A stretch of DNA of 64,000 bases from Paenibacillus piscarius (GTDB taxonomy: Bacteria > Bacillota > Bacilli > Paenibacillales > Paenibacillaceae): NCBI RefSeq assembly GCF_022234545.1, contig NZ_JAIEUI010000016.1, forward strand, positions 122,598-186,597, read 5' to 3'. Every line of letters begins with the position of its first letter. The stretch's first letter is position 1. Below are positions 34,895-42,864 of this stretch, one piece after another. The notes below the pieces were generated by a model. It did not search any database. It was not told the origin of the DNA and saw nothing but the letters and a program-made list of their open reading frames with translations. The translations under genes were made by a program, and so were the position numbers.

Positions 34895-36219
34895 AGAAGA
34901 AGCAGTTGAAGCTTGCCGTGATCGGAGGAGGCTCCTCCTATACGCCGGAGCTGGTGGAGGGCCTGATCCGGTATCATGATGAATTCCCGGTGGCTGAGCT
35001 GTATTTGGCGGATATTGAGGCAGGGGCGGCTAAGCTGGCCATCATAGGCGAGCTTGCCCAGCGTATGATAGATGCCAGTGGCAAGCCGATCAGGCTACAT
35101 ACGACACTGGACCGGCGCGAGGCGATCCGCGGTGCGGATTACGTCGCCACACAGATCCGTGTCGGCATGCTGGATGCACGCTCCAGAGATGAGAAAATCC
35201 CGCTGGCCCATCATCTAATCGGCCAGGAGACCACCGGAGCGGGCGGCTTCGCCAAGGCGCTGCGCACCATTCCGGTCATTCTGGACATCTGCCGGGATAT
35301 CGAGGAGCTGGCGCCGGAGGCGTTCATGATTAACTTCACCAATCCGGCCGGGATCATTACGGAAGCAGTCTCCAAGCATTCCCGGGTCAAGTCTGTGGGG
35401 CTATGCAATCTGCCGATCAGCACCAAGATGCAGATTGCTCAGCTGTACGGGGTTCCGCAAGCCGAGATGTTCATTGAGATTATCGGCATCAACCACCTCA
35501 ACTGGACAACCCGGGTGATGCTGCAAGGTGAGGATGTGACGGAGGACTTCCTGAATAAGCTGGCCGGGGCCAAGGGGCCATCCATGGCCAACATCCCTGA
35601 TCTGGAGTGGGATTCCGAATTCATTCAGTCCGTCGGTGCGCTGCCTTGCCCGTATCACCGTTACTATTATATGAAGGAAGAGATGTACCGGGAGATCTCA
35701 GAGCATTATCAGCAGACTGGCAAGACACGCGCCGATGACGTGAAGGAAGTGGAAGCCGAGCTGTTCGAGATCTACAAGCAGCCCGAAGTCAACAGCAAGC
35801 CGGCTCAACTAGAGAAGCGCGGCGGCGCCTACTATTCGGAAGCCGCAGTTCAATTGATGAAGTCGATCTACAACGACACCGGCGATATCCAGACCGTCAA
35901 CGTGCGCAATCAGGGGATCATTCCTGATCTCCCCGCCGATGTCTCCATTGAGATCAACTGCGTCATCAAATCCGACGGCCCGCATGCCCTGGCCCCCACC
36001 AAGCCGCTACCTCCCCAGATCCGGGGCCTGCTGCAGGTGGTGAAGGCTTATGAGGAACTGACAATCGAGGCTGCCGTCAGAGGAGATTACGCCTCCGCCC
36101 TGCAAGCCCTAACCATCCACCCCCTCGTAGGCGACGAGCACATCGCGAAGGAAGTCCTGGCGGACATTCTGGAGCAGAATGCTGATTATCTGCCGCAGTT
36201 TAAGGTGCGGGTGAGGTAG
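34891..36219 (+). CDS. Glycoside hydrolase family 4, 6-phospho-beta-glucosidase type
   Basis: 442 aa from ATG 34891. NAD-binding Rossmann start (KLAVIGGGSSYTPELVEGL), the GH4 motifs NFTNPAG and GLCNLPIS (metal-binding Cys), and GINHLNWTTRV (metal-binding His). GH4 enzymes use NAD and a divalent metal and cleave 6-phospho-glycosides by an oxidation-elimination route. The 5-phospho substrate is usually made by a PTS; here a kinase gene overlaps it instead. Linkage preference (beta-glucoside or chitobiose) is not certain. Confidence 0.9.
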   Translation: MKKKQLKLAVIGGGSSYTPELVEGLIRYHDEFPVAELYLADIEAGAAKLAIIGELAQRMIDASGKPIRLHTTLDRREAIRGADYVATQIRVGMLDARSRDEKIPLAHHLIGQETTGAGGFAKALRTIPVILDICRDIEELAPEAFMINFTNPAGIITEAVSKHSRVKSVGLCNLPISTKMQIAQLYGVPQAEMFIEIIGINHLNWTTRVMLQGEDVTEDFLNKLAGAKGPSMANIPDLEWDSEFIQSVGALPCPYHRYYYMKEEMYREISEHYQQTGKTRADDVKEVEAELFEIYKQPEVNSKPAQLEKRGGAYYSEAAVQLMKSIYNDTGDIQTVNVRNQGIIPDLPADVSIEINCVIKSDGPHALAPTKPLPPQIRGLLQVVKAYEELTIEAAVRGDYASALQALTIHPLVGDEHIAKEVLADILEQNADYLPQFKVRVR

Positions 36220-36247
36220 AGGAGTGGAAGTTTGCACTACTTCAAGA

Positions 36248-36292
36248 GCCCCCATCAACAGCGCCAACCCGCTGCTGATGGGGGCGATTTTT
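36248..36292 (+). terminator. Rho-independent terminator
   Basis: GCCCCCATCA...TGATGGGGGC with inner GCGCC/GCTGC pairing, then GATTTTT. Ends the kinase-GH4 operon. Confidence 0.9.
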
Positions 36293-36339
36293 ATTGTATC
36301 GGAAACTATAATCTCCTCTTGATGTGGACAAGGTGCGTG

Positions 36340-36545
36340 TAGATTTGTGGAAAAGAATTCCTTGAATGATTCGAAGAGTGACTTTGTTGCTGAATGTATG
36401 TGAAAAACAGCATACGTTGTGCTCGCAAGCAGGCGCACATCTGAATGTATGTGGAAAACAACATACGTTGTGCTCTCAAGCAGGCATACGGCCTGAATAT
36501 ATGTGAAAAACAGCATACGTTGTGTTTGCGCAAAGGTAATCTTAT
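36340..36545. repeat. Array of 51-bp hairpin units (array 3)
   Basis: Three clear units begin TGAATGTATGTGAAAAACAG-CATACGTTGTG at 36391, 36442 and 36494 (spacing 51, 52). GTATG and CATAC form the hairpin around TGAAAAACAG. A weaker unit (TTTGTGGAAAAGAATTC) occurs about 53 bp before the first. The unit tail GCTC(G/T)CAAGCAGGC is also conserved. Only low-quality ORFs on the minus strand overlap, all due to the periodicity. Confidence 0.85.
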
Positions 36546-36642
36546 TCATCCGTTAGGATGATTTTGTTCTTTGTGGAGAAGGGCATGGCGCGAAGTATTG
36601 TATATTTGTAAAATAGGTGGGATAAAGGGAGGGGGACTGGCC

Positions 36643-36992
36643 ATGAACGTAACTCAAGCGATAAGCTTCATTGATCAGGAACAAAAGCGAAGCATAAGGC
36701 TTTTGAATGGATCAAACCAGAGCATATGGAGCCTACAGAGGACAAAGAATTAGGGCAGATTAGAGCATTACTGGAAGAGCAGATTAGCGAATGCAGAGAG
36801 CTTTTGAAAGAGCTGGAACATGGAGAGGGTCTACTCTATACAACCACAATGACGGTCAACAACCTGGGGAAGCTTGATGTGTATCAATACATCTATTTCC
36901 TGTGTCAGCACGCCAAGCGCCATATTGTGCAAATGCAGAGGGTTGTGGAGGAGTACACAGAGCAGAGCGACGGGGGAAGCGCCTTGTTGTAA
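36643..36992 (+). pseudogene. DinB-like gene, frameshifted and short
   Basis: ATG 36643 (after GGAGGGGG) opens MNVTQAISFIDQEQKRS in one frame. From about 36690 the protein-like reading continues one frame over (KAFEWIKPEHMEPTEDKELG) to a stop at 36992. The second part ends with FLCQHAKRHIVQMQRVVEEY, typical of the last helix of DinB-family four-helix bundles. Combined length is about 115 aa, below the usual 150-170, so the gene has both a frameshift and a deletion. Confidence 0.6.
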
Positions 36993-37078
36993 TACTTTCG
37001 CCATACTCGTTACTATCAAAATAAGCCATTATAGATACAGAAGTGTACTGAAGGAATACAGGAGAGGTGTTGTGCACA

Positions 37079-38644
37079 ATGGTAATTTTCTTCGATAGAG
37101 CGAATCGTCCGCTATGGGAGGGCCGCCCCTCCATTTACTCCTATATTCAGGGGCAAGGACGATCCGTGGACGGATCACTGCCGGATGACGATGAATTCTG
37201 GGCCGGTGATCGAATGAGATGGGTAGCAGGAGGCCTGGATGGAGCCTTGGGTCATCATGCTGGATCTGATAAGACGACAGATGAGGTTAGAGAGCTGGTT
37301 CAACTGCTGGCGAAGCATTCCAGAAAGCCTAAGAATTCTACGAGAAAAGCCCTATATGCCAAGCTAGTTAAAACAGATGTAGGCGGCATGATTGATGCCA
37401 TTATAGATGAGGTGCGCGAGCAGCCCGGCATTAAGCCGGAATCCGTATTCCTTGAAGGGCAATGGCTCGCGGAGAATGCGGCGCACCGGAATGCGGTCAA
37501 GTTCGGCATTGCTATGCTGGGTCTTTTTCAGAACGGGCAAGTCAAGGACTTGCTTCTAACGCTGGGGAGACATGAGGAATTTACACTATATGCCACGGTT
37601 GCAATCCATAATGGAATGGAGGATAGCAACCAGGTTCTATTTGAACTCGCTCAAGAGGTACATGGCTGGGGAAAAATACATATCGTCGAGAGACTCGAGC
37701 CCTCCAGTCAGGAGATCAAGGATTGGCTGCTGCGGCAAGGATGCCGTAACAATGTCATGAACGAATATTTAGCCTGCATTTGTGCAAGAAACGGCGGCTT
37801 GCGTGAAGCACTATCGGCTGATCAGGTAGATGGCGAATTACTGGATGGAGCAACCGATATCATTGAAGCTCTTTTGAATGGCGGCCCGGCTGAGGACATA
37901 GATGATTATGAGGATGCACCACAGGTGTTATTCGATTATGTAAGGCTTATTCGGGAGCAAGGGACAACGACACAGCAGCTTTCGGTTATATTTAGTATTT
38001 ACGGTTTTGTAGCTGAGGATGAGGAGAAGTGGGCCGCGCGAAATTCGGCAGGCTGGAACGAGCAGTTGCAGAGCGATATCCGTGCGGGTTGTGAGCTGAT
38101 TATCGCAGACACTAAGTGGAACAGTATTGTTATGAATGCTGTACGTAGCGGCAACTTAACCGATGTTTACTACGGCGGGGCTTGTGCAGAGAAGCTGGGG
38201 ATAGATATTTGGGACACGCTCTACGAACAGCTTACAGCTAAACCACTAGAGGATTTCTATTACTATGAACTCATGAAGACGGACGACAGAGACCGAATTC
38301 AAAGCTTTGTTCAGTACGCCATAGGGCACCTCCCCTTGCAGCAGATCGGCACTGGCCCCGGGACTGAGATGGGATTCGGCGAAGAATATGCAGCACACCG
38401 GAAGCTGGGAGCTATCTTACAGAGCCTGGACCGGTTCGAGGGGATAGGGACGGAGCTGATTCTCACTGGCCTGAACAGTCCAGTCATCTCCAACCGGAAC
38501 ATGGCGATCCATTCACTGGAGAACTGGGACGTTACATCCTGGGGAGAGCAGCTAATTCACGCAGTCACACATTTGTCAGAAGTCGAGCCTGAAGAGCAGG
38601 TAAGAGGACGGCTGGATCAGCTCTGTAAGGATAAGGGGTTATAG
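37079..38644 (+). CDS. Large hypothetical protein, HEAT-like
   Basis: 521 aa from ATG 37079, which follows GGAGAGG at 11 nt. The N-terminus (MVIFFDRANRPLWEGRPSIY) leads into an all-helical, Leu/Ala-rich acidic protein consistent with alpha-solenoid repeats (HRKLGAILQSLDRFEGIGTE near the end). No signal or membrane segments. I recall similar Bacillales proteins under the name limonene hydroxylase, but no cofactor or oxygenase motif is visible and I would not use that name. It is the last host-like gene before the A+T-rich island. Confidence 0.7.
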   Translation: MVIFFDRANRPLWEGRPSIYSYIQGQGRSVDGSLPDDDEFWAGDRMRWVAGGLDGALGHHAGSDKTTDEVRELVQLLAKHSRKPKNSTRKALYAKLVKTDVGGMIDAIIDEVREQPGIKPESVFLEGQWLAENAAHRNAVKFGIAMLGLFQNGQVKDLLLTLGRHEEFTLYATVAIHNGMEDSNQVLFELAQEVHGWGKIHIVERLEPSSQEIKDWLLRQGCRNNVMNEYLACICARNGGLREALSADQVDGELLDGATDIIEALLNGGPAEDIDDYEDAPQVLFDYVRLIREQGTTTQQLSVIFSIYGFVAEDEEKWAARNSAGWNEQLQSDIRAGCELIIADTKWNSIVMNAVRSGNLTDVYYGGACAEKLGIDIWDTLYEQLTAKPLEDFYYYELMKTDDRDRIQSFVQYAIGHLPLQQIGTGPGTEMGFGEEYAAHRKLGAILQSLDRFEGIGTELILTGLNSPVISNRNMAIHSLENWDVTSWGEQLIHAVTHLSEVEPEEQVRGRLDQLCKDKGL

Positions 38645-39114
38645 GTTTGGAAAAAGATATGCAAAAGTTGAATGGTCTGTTCCAAATGAAGATATTGAAT
38701 CAGTTTAAATAAGCAAGCAGGACCAGTGCCAGAAACCGCCCACTCGGAATAGACAAAGGTTTAAAAGAAGGAAAATACTAAAGTTGACAAGTCACTCGCT
38801 TCTTGAGACAAACTATAGGAGAGCTATCTAAAACGACAATGTAAGCCAATTCCGTGGTATGATTGTACTAATTGCGAGCTATATGTTCTATGAAATAAAA
38901 CAAATAACGTTAGTGTAGGTTATTAGTTGATATATTGTCGTGTGTTAAATATTTGCTTTCGACGATTACTCGCTGGAGGCAAGAAAGTATTCCCATAAAA
39001 TTAGCCTGATAAACTTATTGAATTTTGAAAATGCATCTAATAGAAATTAATGATGTTTTGGAACGAGAACAAATTACGTTCCTATCTGAAACTTATAAAG
39101 AGGAGAATGAATAA
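38645..39114. other. A+T-rich gap at left border of defence island
   Basis: About 470 bp with no credible gene on either strand. Base composition falls here from host-like to A+T-rich. It presumably holds the promoter of the type I restriction operon; AAAGAGGAGAATG before hsdM is its ribosome binding site. I could not find a convincing direct repeat marking an insertion. Confidence 0.5.
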
Positions 39115-40935
39115 ATGGACAATCAAGTATATAATCAAATCGTGAATTTTATTTGGGGTATTGCAGATGATTGCCTTCGTGACGTTTATGTACGAGGAAA
39201 ATACCGCGATGTTATATTGCCTATGACTGTAATCCGTCGTCTGGATGCAGTGCTTGAGGAAACCAAAGATGAAGTTCTGAAAATGAAGAGGATGTTAGAT
39301 GATATAGGCGTTACCAATCAAACAGAGGCCCTTTGCAGTGCGGCGAAGCAGTCTTTTTGTAATGGGTCTGAATTTCGCCTTCGCGATCTAACCAGTCGTG
39401 TAAACCAACAGAAATTGAAGACAGACTTTATTGCATACTTGGACGGTTTTTCACCTAACGTTCAAGAGATATTGAGCAAGTTCAAGTTTCGCAATCAGAT
39501 TGATACTATGGTAGATGCTGATATCCTTGGTGCAGTTATTGAAAAATTCGTATCACCATCCATTAACCTTGCGCCGTTCCCTGTATTGGATGATAACGAT
39601 GACATTCGTATGCCGGCACTGGATAACCACACGATGGGAATAATTTTCGAGGAACTGATTCGCCGTTTCAATGAGGAAAATAACGAGGAAGCCGGAGAAC
39701 ATTTTACACCTCGTGACGTCGTGGAATTGATGACGGATCTGATCTTCCTACCAATATCTGATCAAATCAAAGACTCTACATATTCGATATATGATGGTGC
39801 AAGCGGCACGGGTGGTATGCTTACGGTGTCTCAAGACCGTCTGCAGGAGCTTGCACGGCGTAACAACCTTAATGTGTCCATTCACCTTTTTGGACAAGAG
39901 ATTAACCCCGAAACTTATGCTATTACCAAAGCTGATATGCTTCTCAAGGGCGAGGGTGCGGAGGTGGATAACATTTCTTATGGTTCTACGCTTTCTTCTG
40001 ATGGTTTTCCAAGTCGTCAGTTTGACTTTATGCTATCCAATCCACCATATGGCAAATCATGGAAAAGCGATGCTGAAAAGATGGGAGGAAAAAAGGGTAT
40101 CCAGGATACACGCTTTGTTACAAATTTTGCGGGGATTCCTGATTTCGGTATGATTCCGCGTACTAGTGATGGTCAGCTTTTGTTTCTACTCAACAACGTT
40201 AGTAAGATGAAAGAAGCCACTGAACTAGGTAGTCGCATTGCAGAAGTACATAATGGCTCTAGCTTGTTTACGGGTGATGCTGGACAGGGCGAAAGCAACG
40301 CCCGCCGATATCTTATCGACCGCGATTTGGTTGAGGCGATAATCGCTCTGCCTGAGAATATGTTCTATAATACAGGTATCAGCACGTTTATATGGGTGCT
40401 ATCCAATCGGAAAACCGGAACACCACGAGAGGGTAAAATCCAGCTAATTGATGCGACAAGTATGAAATCGCCATTGCGTAAAAATCTGGGGAAGAAGAAC
40501 TGTGAAATAAACTCTACTATTCGAGATCAAATTGTACAGTTGTTTTTGGGTTTTGAGGAAAATGAGTATAGCAAAATTTTTAACAATAGTGCGTTTGGGT
40601 ATTACAAGATCACTGTTTTACGTCCGCAGCTTGATGAAAGCGGCAAGCCTTTGTTCGATAAAAAAGGCAAGCTTATCGCTGATAAAAATTTGACTGATAC
40701 GGAGCAAATTCCGCTGGACTACGAAGGGGGAATTGATGCGTACATTGCCAAGGAGGTACTACCTTATGCGCCTGATGCGTGGATAGACGAAAAGCAGACG
40801 AAGATTGGATATGAAATAAACTTTACTAAGCATTTCTATAAGCCTGTACAATTGCGTGAGCTTTCGGAGATAGTTGCTGACATTCGTGCATTGGAAGCAG
40901 AAACGGACGGCTTGCTTGAGGAGGTGCTGAAATGA
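39115..40935 (+). CDS. hsdM: Type I restriction-modification methyltransferase subunit
   Basis: 606 aa. The N-terminal helical domain (VNFIWGIADDCLRDVYVRGK) precedes the N6-adenine methyltransferase core with SAM motif DGASGTGGM (near 228) and catalytic NPPYGKSW (near 312). EHFTPRDVVELMTDL is the usual preceding motif. It methylates adenine in the site chosen by HsdS and forms the core of the restriction complex. ATG 39115 has AAAGAGGAG upstream. A 60-bp row inside the gene (39121-39180) has 19 G/C, unlike the host genes, consistent with acquisition. Confidence 0.95.
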   Translation: MDNQVYNQIVNFIWGIADDCLRDVYVRGKYRDVILPMTVIRRLDAVLEETKDEVLKMKRMLDDIGVTNQTEALCSAAKQSFCNGSEFRLRDLTSRVNQQKLKTDFIAYLDGFSPNVQEILSKFKFRNQIDTMVDADILGAVIEKFVSPSINLAPFPVLDDNDDIRMPALDNHTMGIIFEELIRRFNEENNEEAGEHFTPRDVVELMTDLIFLPISDQIKDSTYSIYDGASGTGGMLTVSQDRLQELARRNNLNVSIHLFGQEINPETYAITKADMLLKGEGAEVDNISYGSTLSSDGFPSRQFDFMLSNPPYGKSWKSDAEKMGGKKGIQDTRFVTNFAGIPDFGMIPRTSDGQLLFLLNNVSKMKEATELGSRIAEVHNGSSLFTGDAGQGESNARRYLIDRDLVEAIIALPENMFYNTGISTFIWVLSNRKTGTPREGKIQLIDATSMKSPLRKNLGKKNCEINSTIRDQIVQLFLGFEENEYSKIFNNSAFGYYKITVLRPQLDESGKPLFDKKGKLIADKNLTDTEQIPLDYEGGIDAYIAKEVLPYAPDAWIDEKQTKIGYEINFTKHFYKPVQLRELSEIVADIRALEAETDGLLEEVLK

Positions 40936-42230
40936 GTGAATGGAAAATAGTGCCGATTTACGGAATTGCGAAGCCTAAGCAAATTGTGAATTGTGTAGAC
41001 CGTGAACTTTTGTCGGTATATTTAGGAAAGGGTGTTGTGCCGTTTTCAAGTCAGGTCGCTAAACGGACGAATGTTACTAGTACGGACTTGTCCAAATACC
41101 AAGCTGTTGATTACGGCGATTTTGTACTGAATAATCAACAAGCTTGGCGCGGTTCAGTCGGTGTGTCGAAGTATAGTGGGATTATCAGTCCTGCTTATAT
41201 TGTGCTTGCGTTGAGCAATGATATCTCTACTGATTTCGCAAATTATCTTTTTCAAAGCAGGAGTATGATTGATAAATATGTTGTTTGTTCAAAAGGCGTG
41301 GGTTCCATACAACGTAACATTTATTGGGATTATCTAAAACGGGTGAAACTCGCCCTCCCACCAAGTGCTGAGCAAGACCAAATTGTTCGATTTCTTGACT
41401 GGAAAGTCTCACAGATAAACCACCTTATTAGGGCCAAGAAAAAGCAGATTTTGCTTTTACAGGAGCAGAAGCGGGCTATGGTGGATAAGGCGATTACAAA
41501 AGGGCTTAAATTTAATGCATCGATGAAAAATAGCGATGTGAATTGGCTTGGAGATATACCTGATCATTGGGAAGTTTGTAGTTGTAAATATCTATTCAAT
41601 GAAAGGAATGAACGGTCCGAATTAGGTGAAGAAACCCATTTGTCGATGAGTCAAAAATATGGTCTTATTCCTAATAATCAGTTAGATGAAAGGAGAATGT
41701 TATCTGAATCTTACGTTGGTGGTAAATTATGCTATGAAAATGACTTAGTGTTAAATCGTCTGAAAGCTCATCTTGGTGTGTTTGCACTTGCTCCTCAGAT
41801 GGGTGTTGTAAGCCCTGATTATACAGTTTTGAAAGTTAACACAAATAAAATTATTCCTGATTTCGCACAGCATACTTTACATTGTGAATCTTGCCGGCCA
41901 GAACTTCGAATTAGGGTGAGAGGCGTTGTTGAAGGATTTTGGCGTTTATATACAGAGGATTTCAATACGATTAAATTACCATTACCTTCAATCGAAGAAC
42001 AGCAGGAAATACTGACTTACATTTATGCTCACTCTGATAAGTCTAATTTACTTATTTCATCGATAAAAACCGAAATCAATCTCCTTCAAGAATACCGTAC
42101 CCGCCTGATATCCGATGTCGTAACAGGAAAAATGGACGTGAGTGCCGTGGAAGTACCGCAATATGAGGAGCAGGAAGAAATGGACGAGAAAGAACTGATG
42201 GATGAAAATGAAGAAGGAATGGATGAGTAG
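40932..42230 (+). CDS. hsdS: Type I restriction specificity subunit
   Basis: 432 aa, ATG overlapping the hsdM stop by 4 bp. Two target-recognition regions, each followed by a conserved helix: LPPSAEQDQIVRFLDWKVSQ (about 138-157) and LPLPSIEEQQEILTYIYAHS (about 350-370). The first recognition half is short and lacks the usual GEIPxxW start, while the second has WLGDIPDHWEV. The tail (DEKELMDENEEGMDE) is unusually acidic. It defines the bipartite DNA target, which cannot be predicted here. Confidence 0.93.
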   Translation: MSEWKIVPIYGIAKPKQIVNCVDRELLSVYLGKGVVPFSSQVAKRTNVTSTDLSKYQAVDYGDFVLNNQQAWRGSVGVSKYSGIISPAYIVLALSNDISTDFANYLFQSRSMIDKYVVCSKGVGSIQRNIYWDYLKRVKLALPPSAEQDQIVRFLDWKVSQINHLIRAKKKQILLLQEQKRAMVDKAITKGLKFNASMKNSDVNWLGDIPDHWEVCSCKYLFNERNERSELGEETHLSMSQKYGLIPNNQLDERRMLSESYVGGKLCYENDLVLNRLKAHLGVFALAPQMGVVSPDYTVLKVNTNKIIPDFAQHTLHCESCRPELRIRVRGVVEGFWRLYTEDFNTIKLPLPSIEEQQEILTYIYAHSDKSNLLISSIKTEINLLQEYRTRLISDVVTGKMDVSAVEVPQYEEQEEMDEKELMDENEEGMDE

Positions 42231-42255
42231 ACGACATGGGCGGAGGTGATCATTG

Positions 42256-42864
42256 ATGCTTGATATAAGAGAGTGGAAATGGGAAAAAGTTAAACCTAAA
42301 GATAAAGCGCAGCATACGTTGTCATGCCCATATTGTAACGTGAAGGTTCGCGCTATATCCGAAACGAGAATATTTGATGCTGACACAGGCGCAATAAAAT
42401 ACCATATATTTAAATGTCCAGAGTGTTTTATGCCTATAACAATCGGAATTGATGGGGAAATCATACCTACGTCTCAGCTTTTGCCATTTGAAGATATCCC
42501 ATATTTGCCATCCAGTATAGAAAAGATGTATTGCGAATGTAGGAAATGCTTTTCTAACGCTTGCTTTTATTCAGTAATAATGGTTGCCCGCACATTAATA
42601 ATGCATATATCAGCAGATTTAGGTGCAACGTCAAATCTTAGGTTTGTTGAATACATAAACTATCTAGAGCAAGAAGGGTATATTTCACGACACAATCGAA
42701 CTTGGGTAGATAAAATAAGGAAACTCGGAAATCAATATATACATGAATTAGACGAAGCAACTGAAGATGAGGCTAAATTGGCAATAACTTTCATTAAGCA
42801 TCTGTTGATTAATGTTTACGAATTGCCACAAATGGCTCAAGGAGAGGGATTTCGTGAAAACTAA
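42256..42864 (+). CDS. DUF4145 protein in the type I restriction operon
   Basis: 202 aa from ATG 42256, 8 nt after GGAGGT. An N-terminal zinc-ribbon-like pair (CPYC...CPEC) and then a helical DUF4145-type domain (YSVIMVARTLIMHISADLGA, VDKIRKLGNQYIHELD). DUF4145 is frequently found next to or fused with type I restriction subunits; its biochemical role is not established. Its last 11 bp overlap the start of hsdR, so expression is coupled. Confidence 0.8.
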   Translation: MLDIREWKWEKVKPKDKAQHTLSCPYCNVKVRAISETRIFDADTGAIKYHIFKCPECFMPITIGIDGEIIPTSQLLPFEDIPYLPSSIEKMYCECRKCFSNACFYSVIMVARTLIMHISADLGATSNLRFVEYINYLEQEGYISRHNRTWVDKIRKLGNQYIHELDEATEDEAKLAITFIKHLLINVYELPQMAQGEGFREN

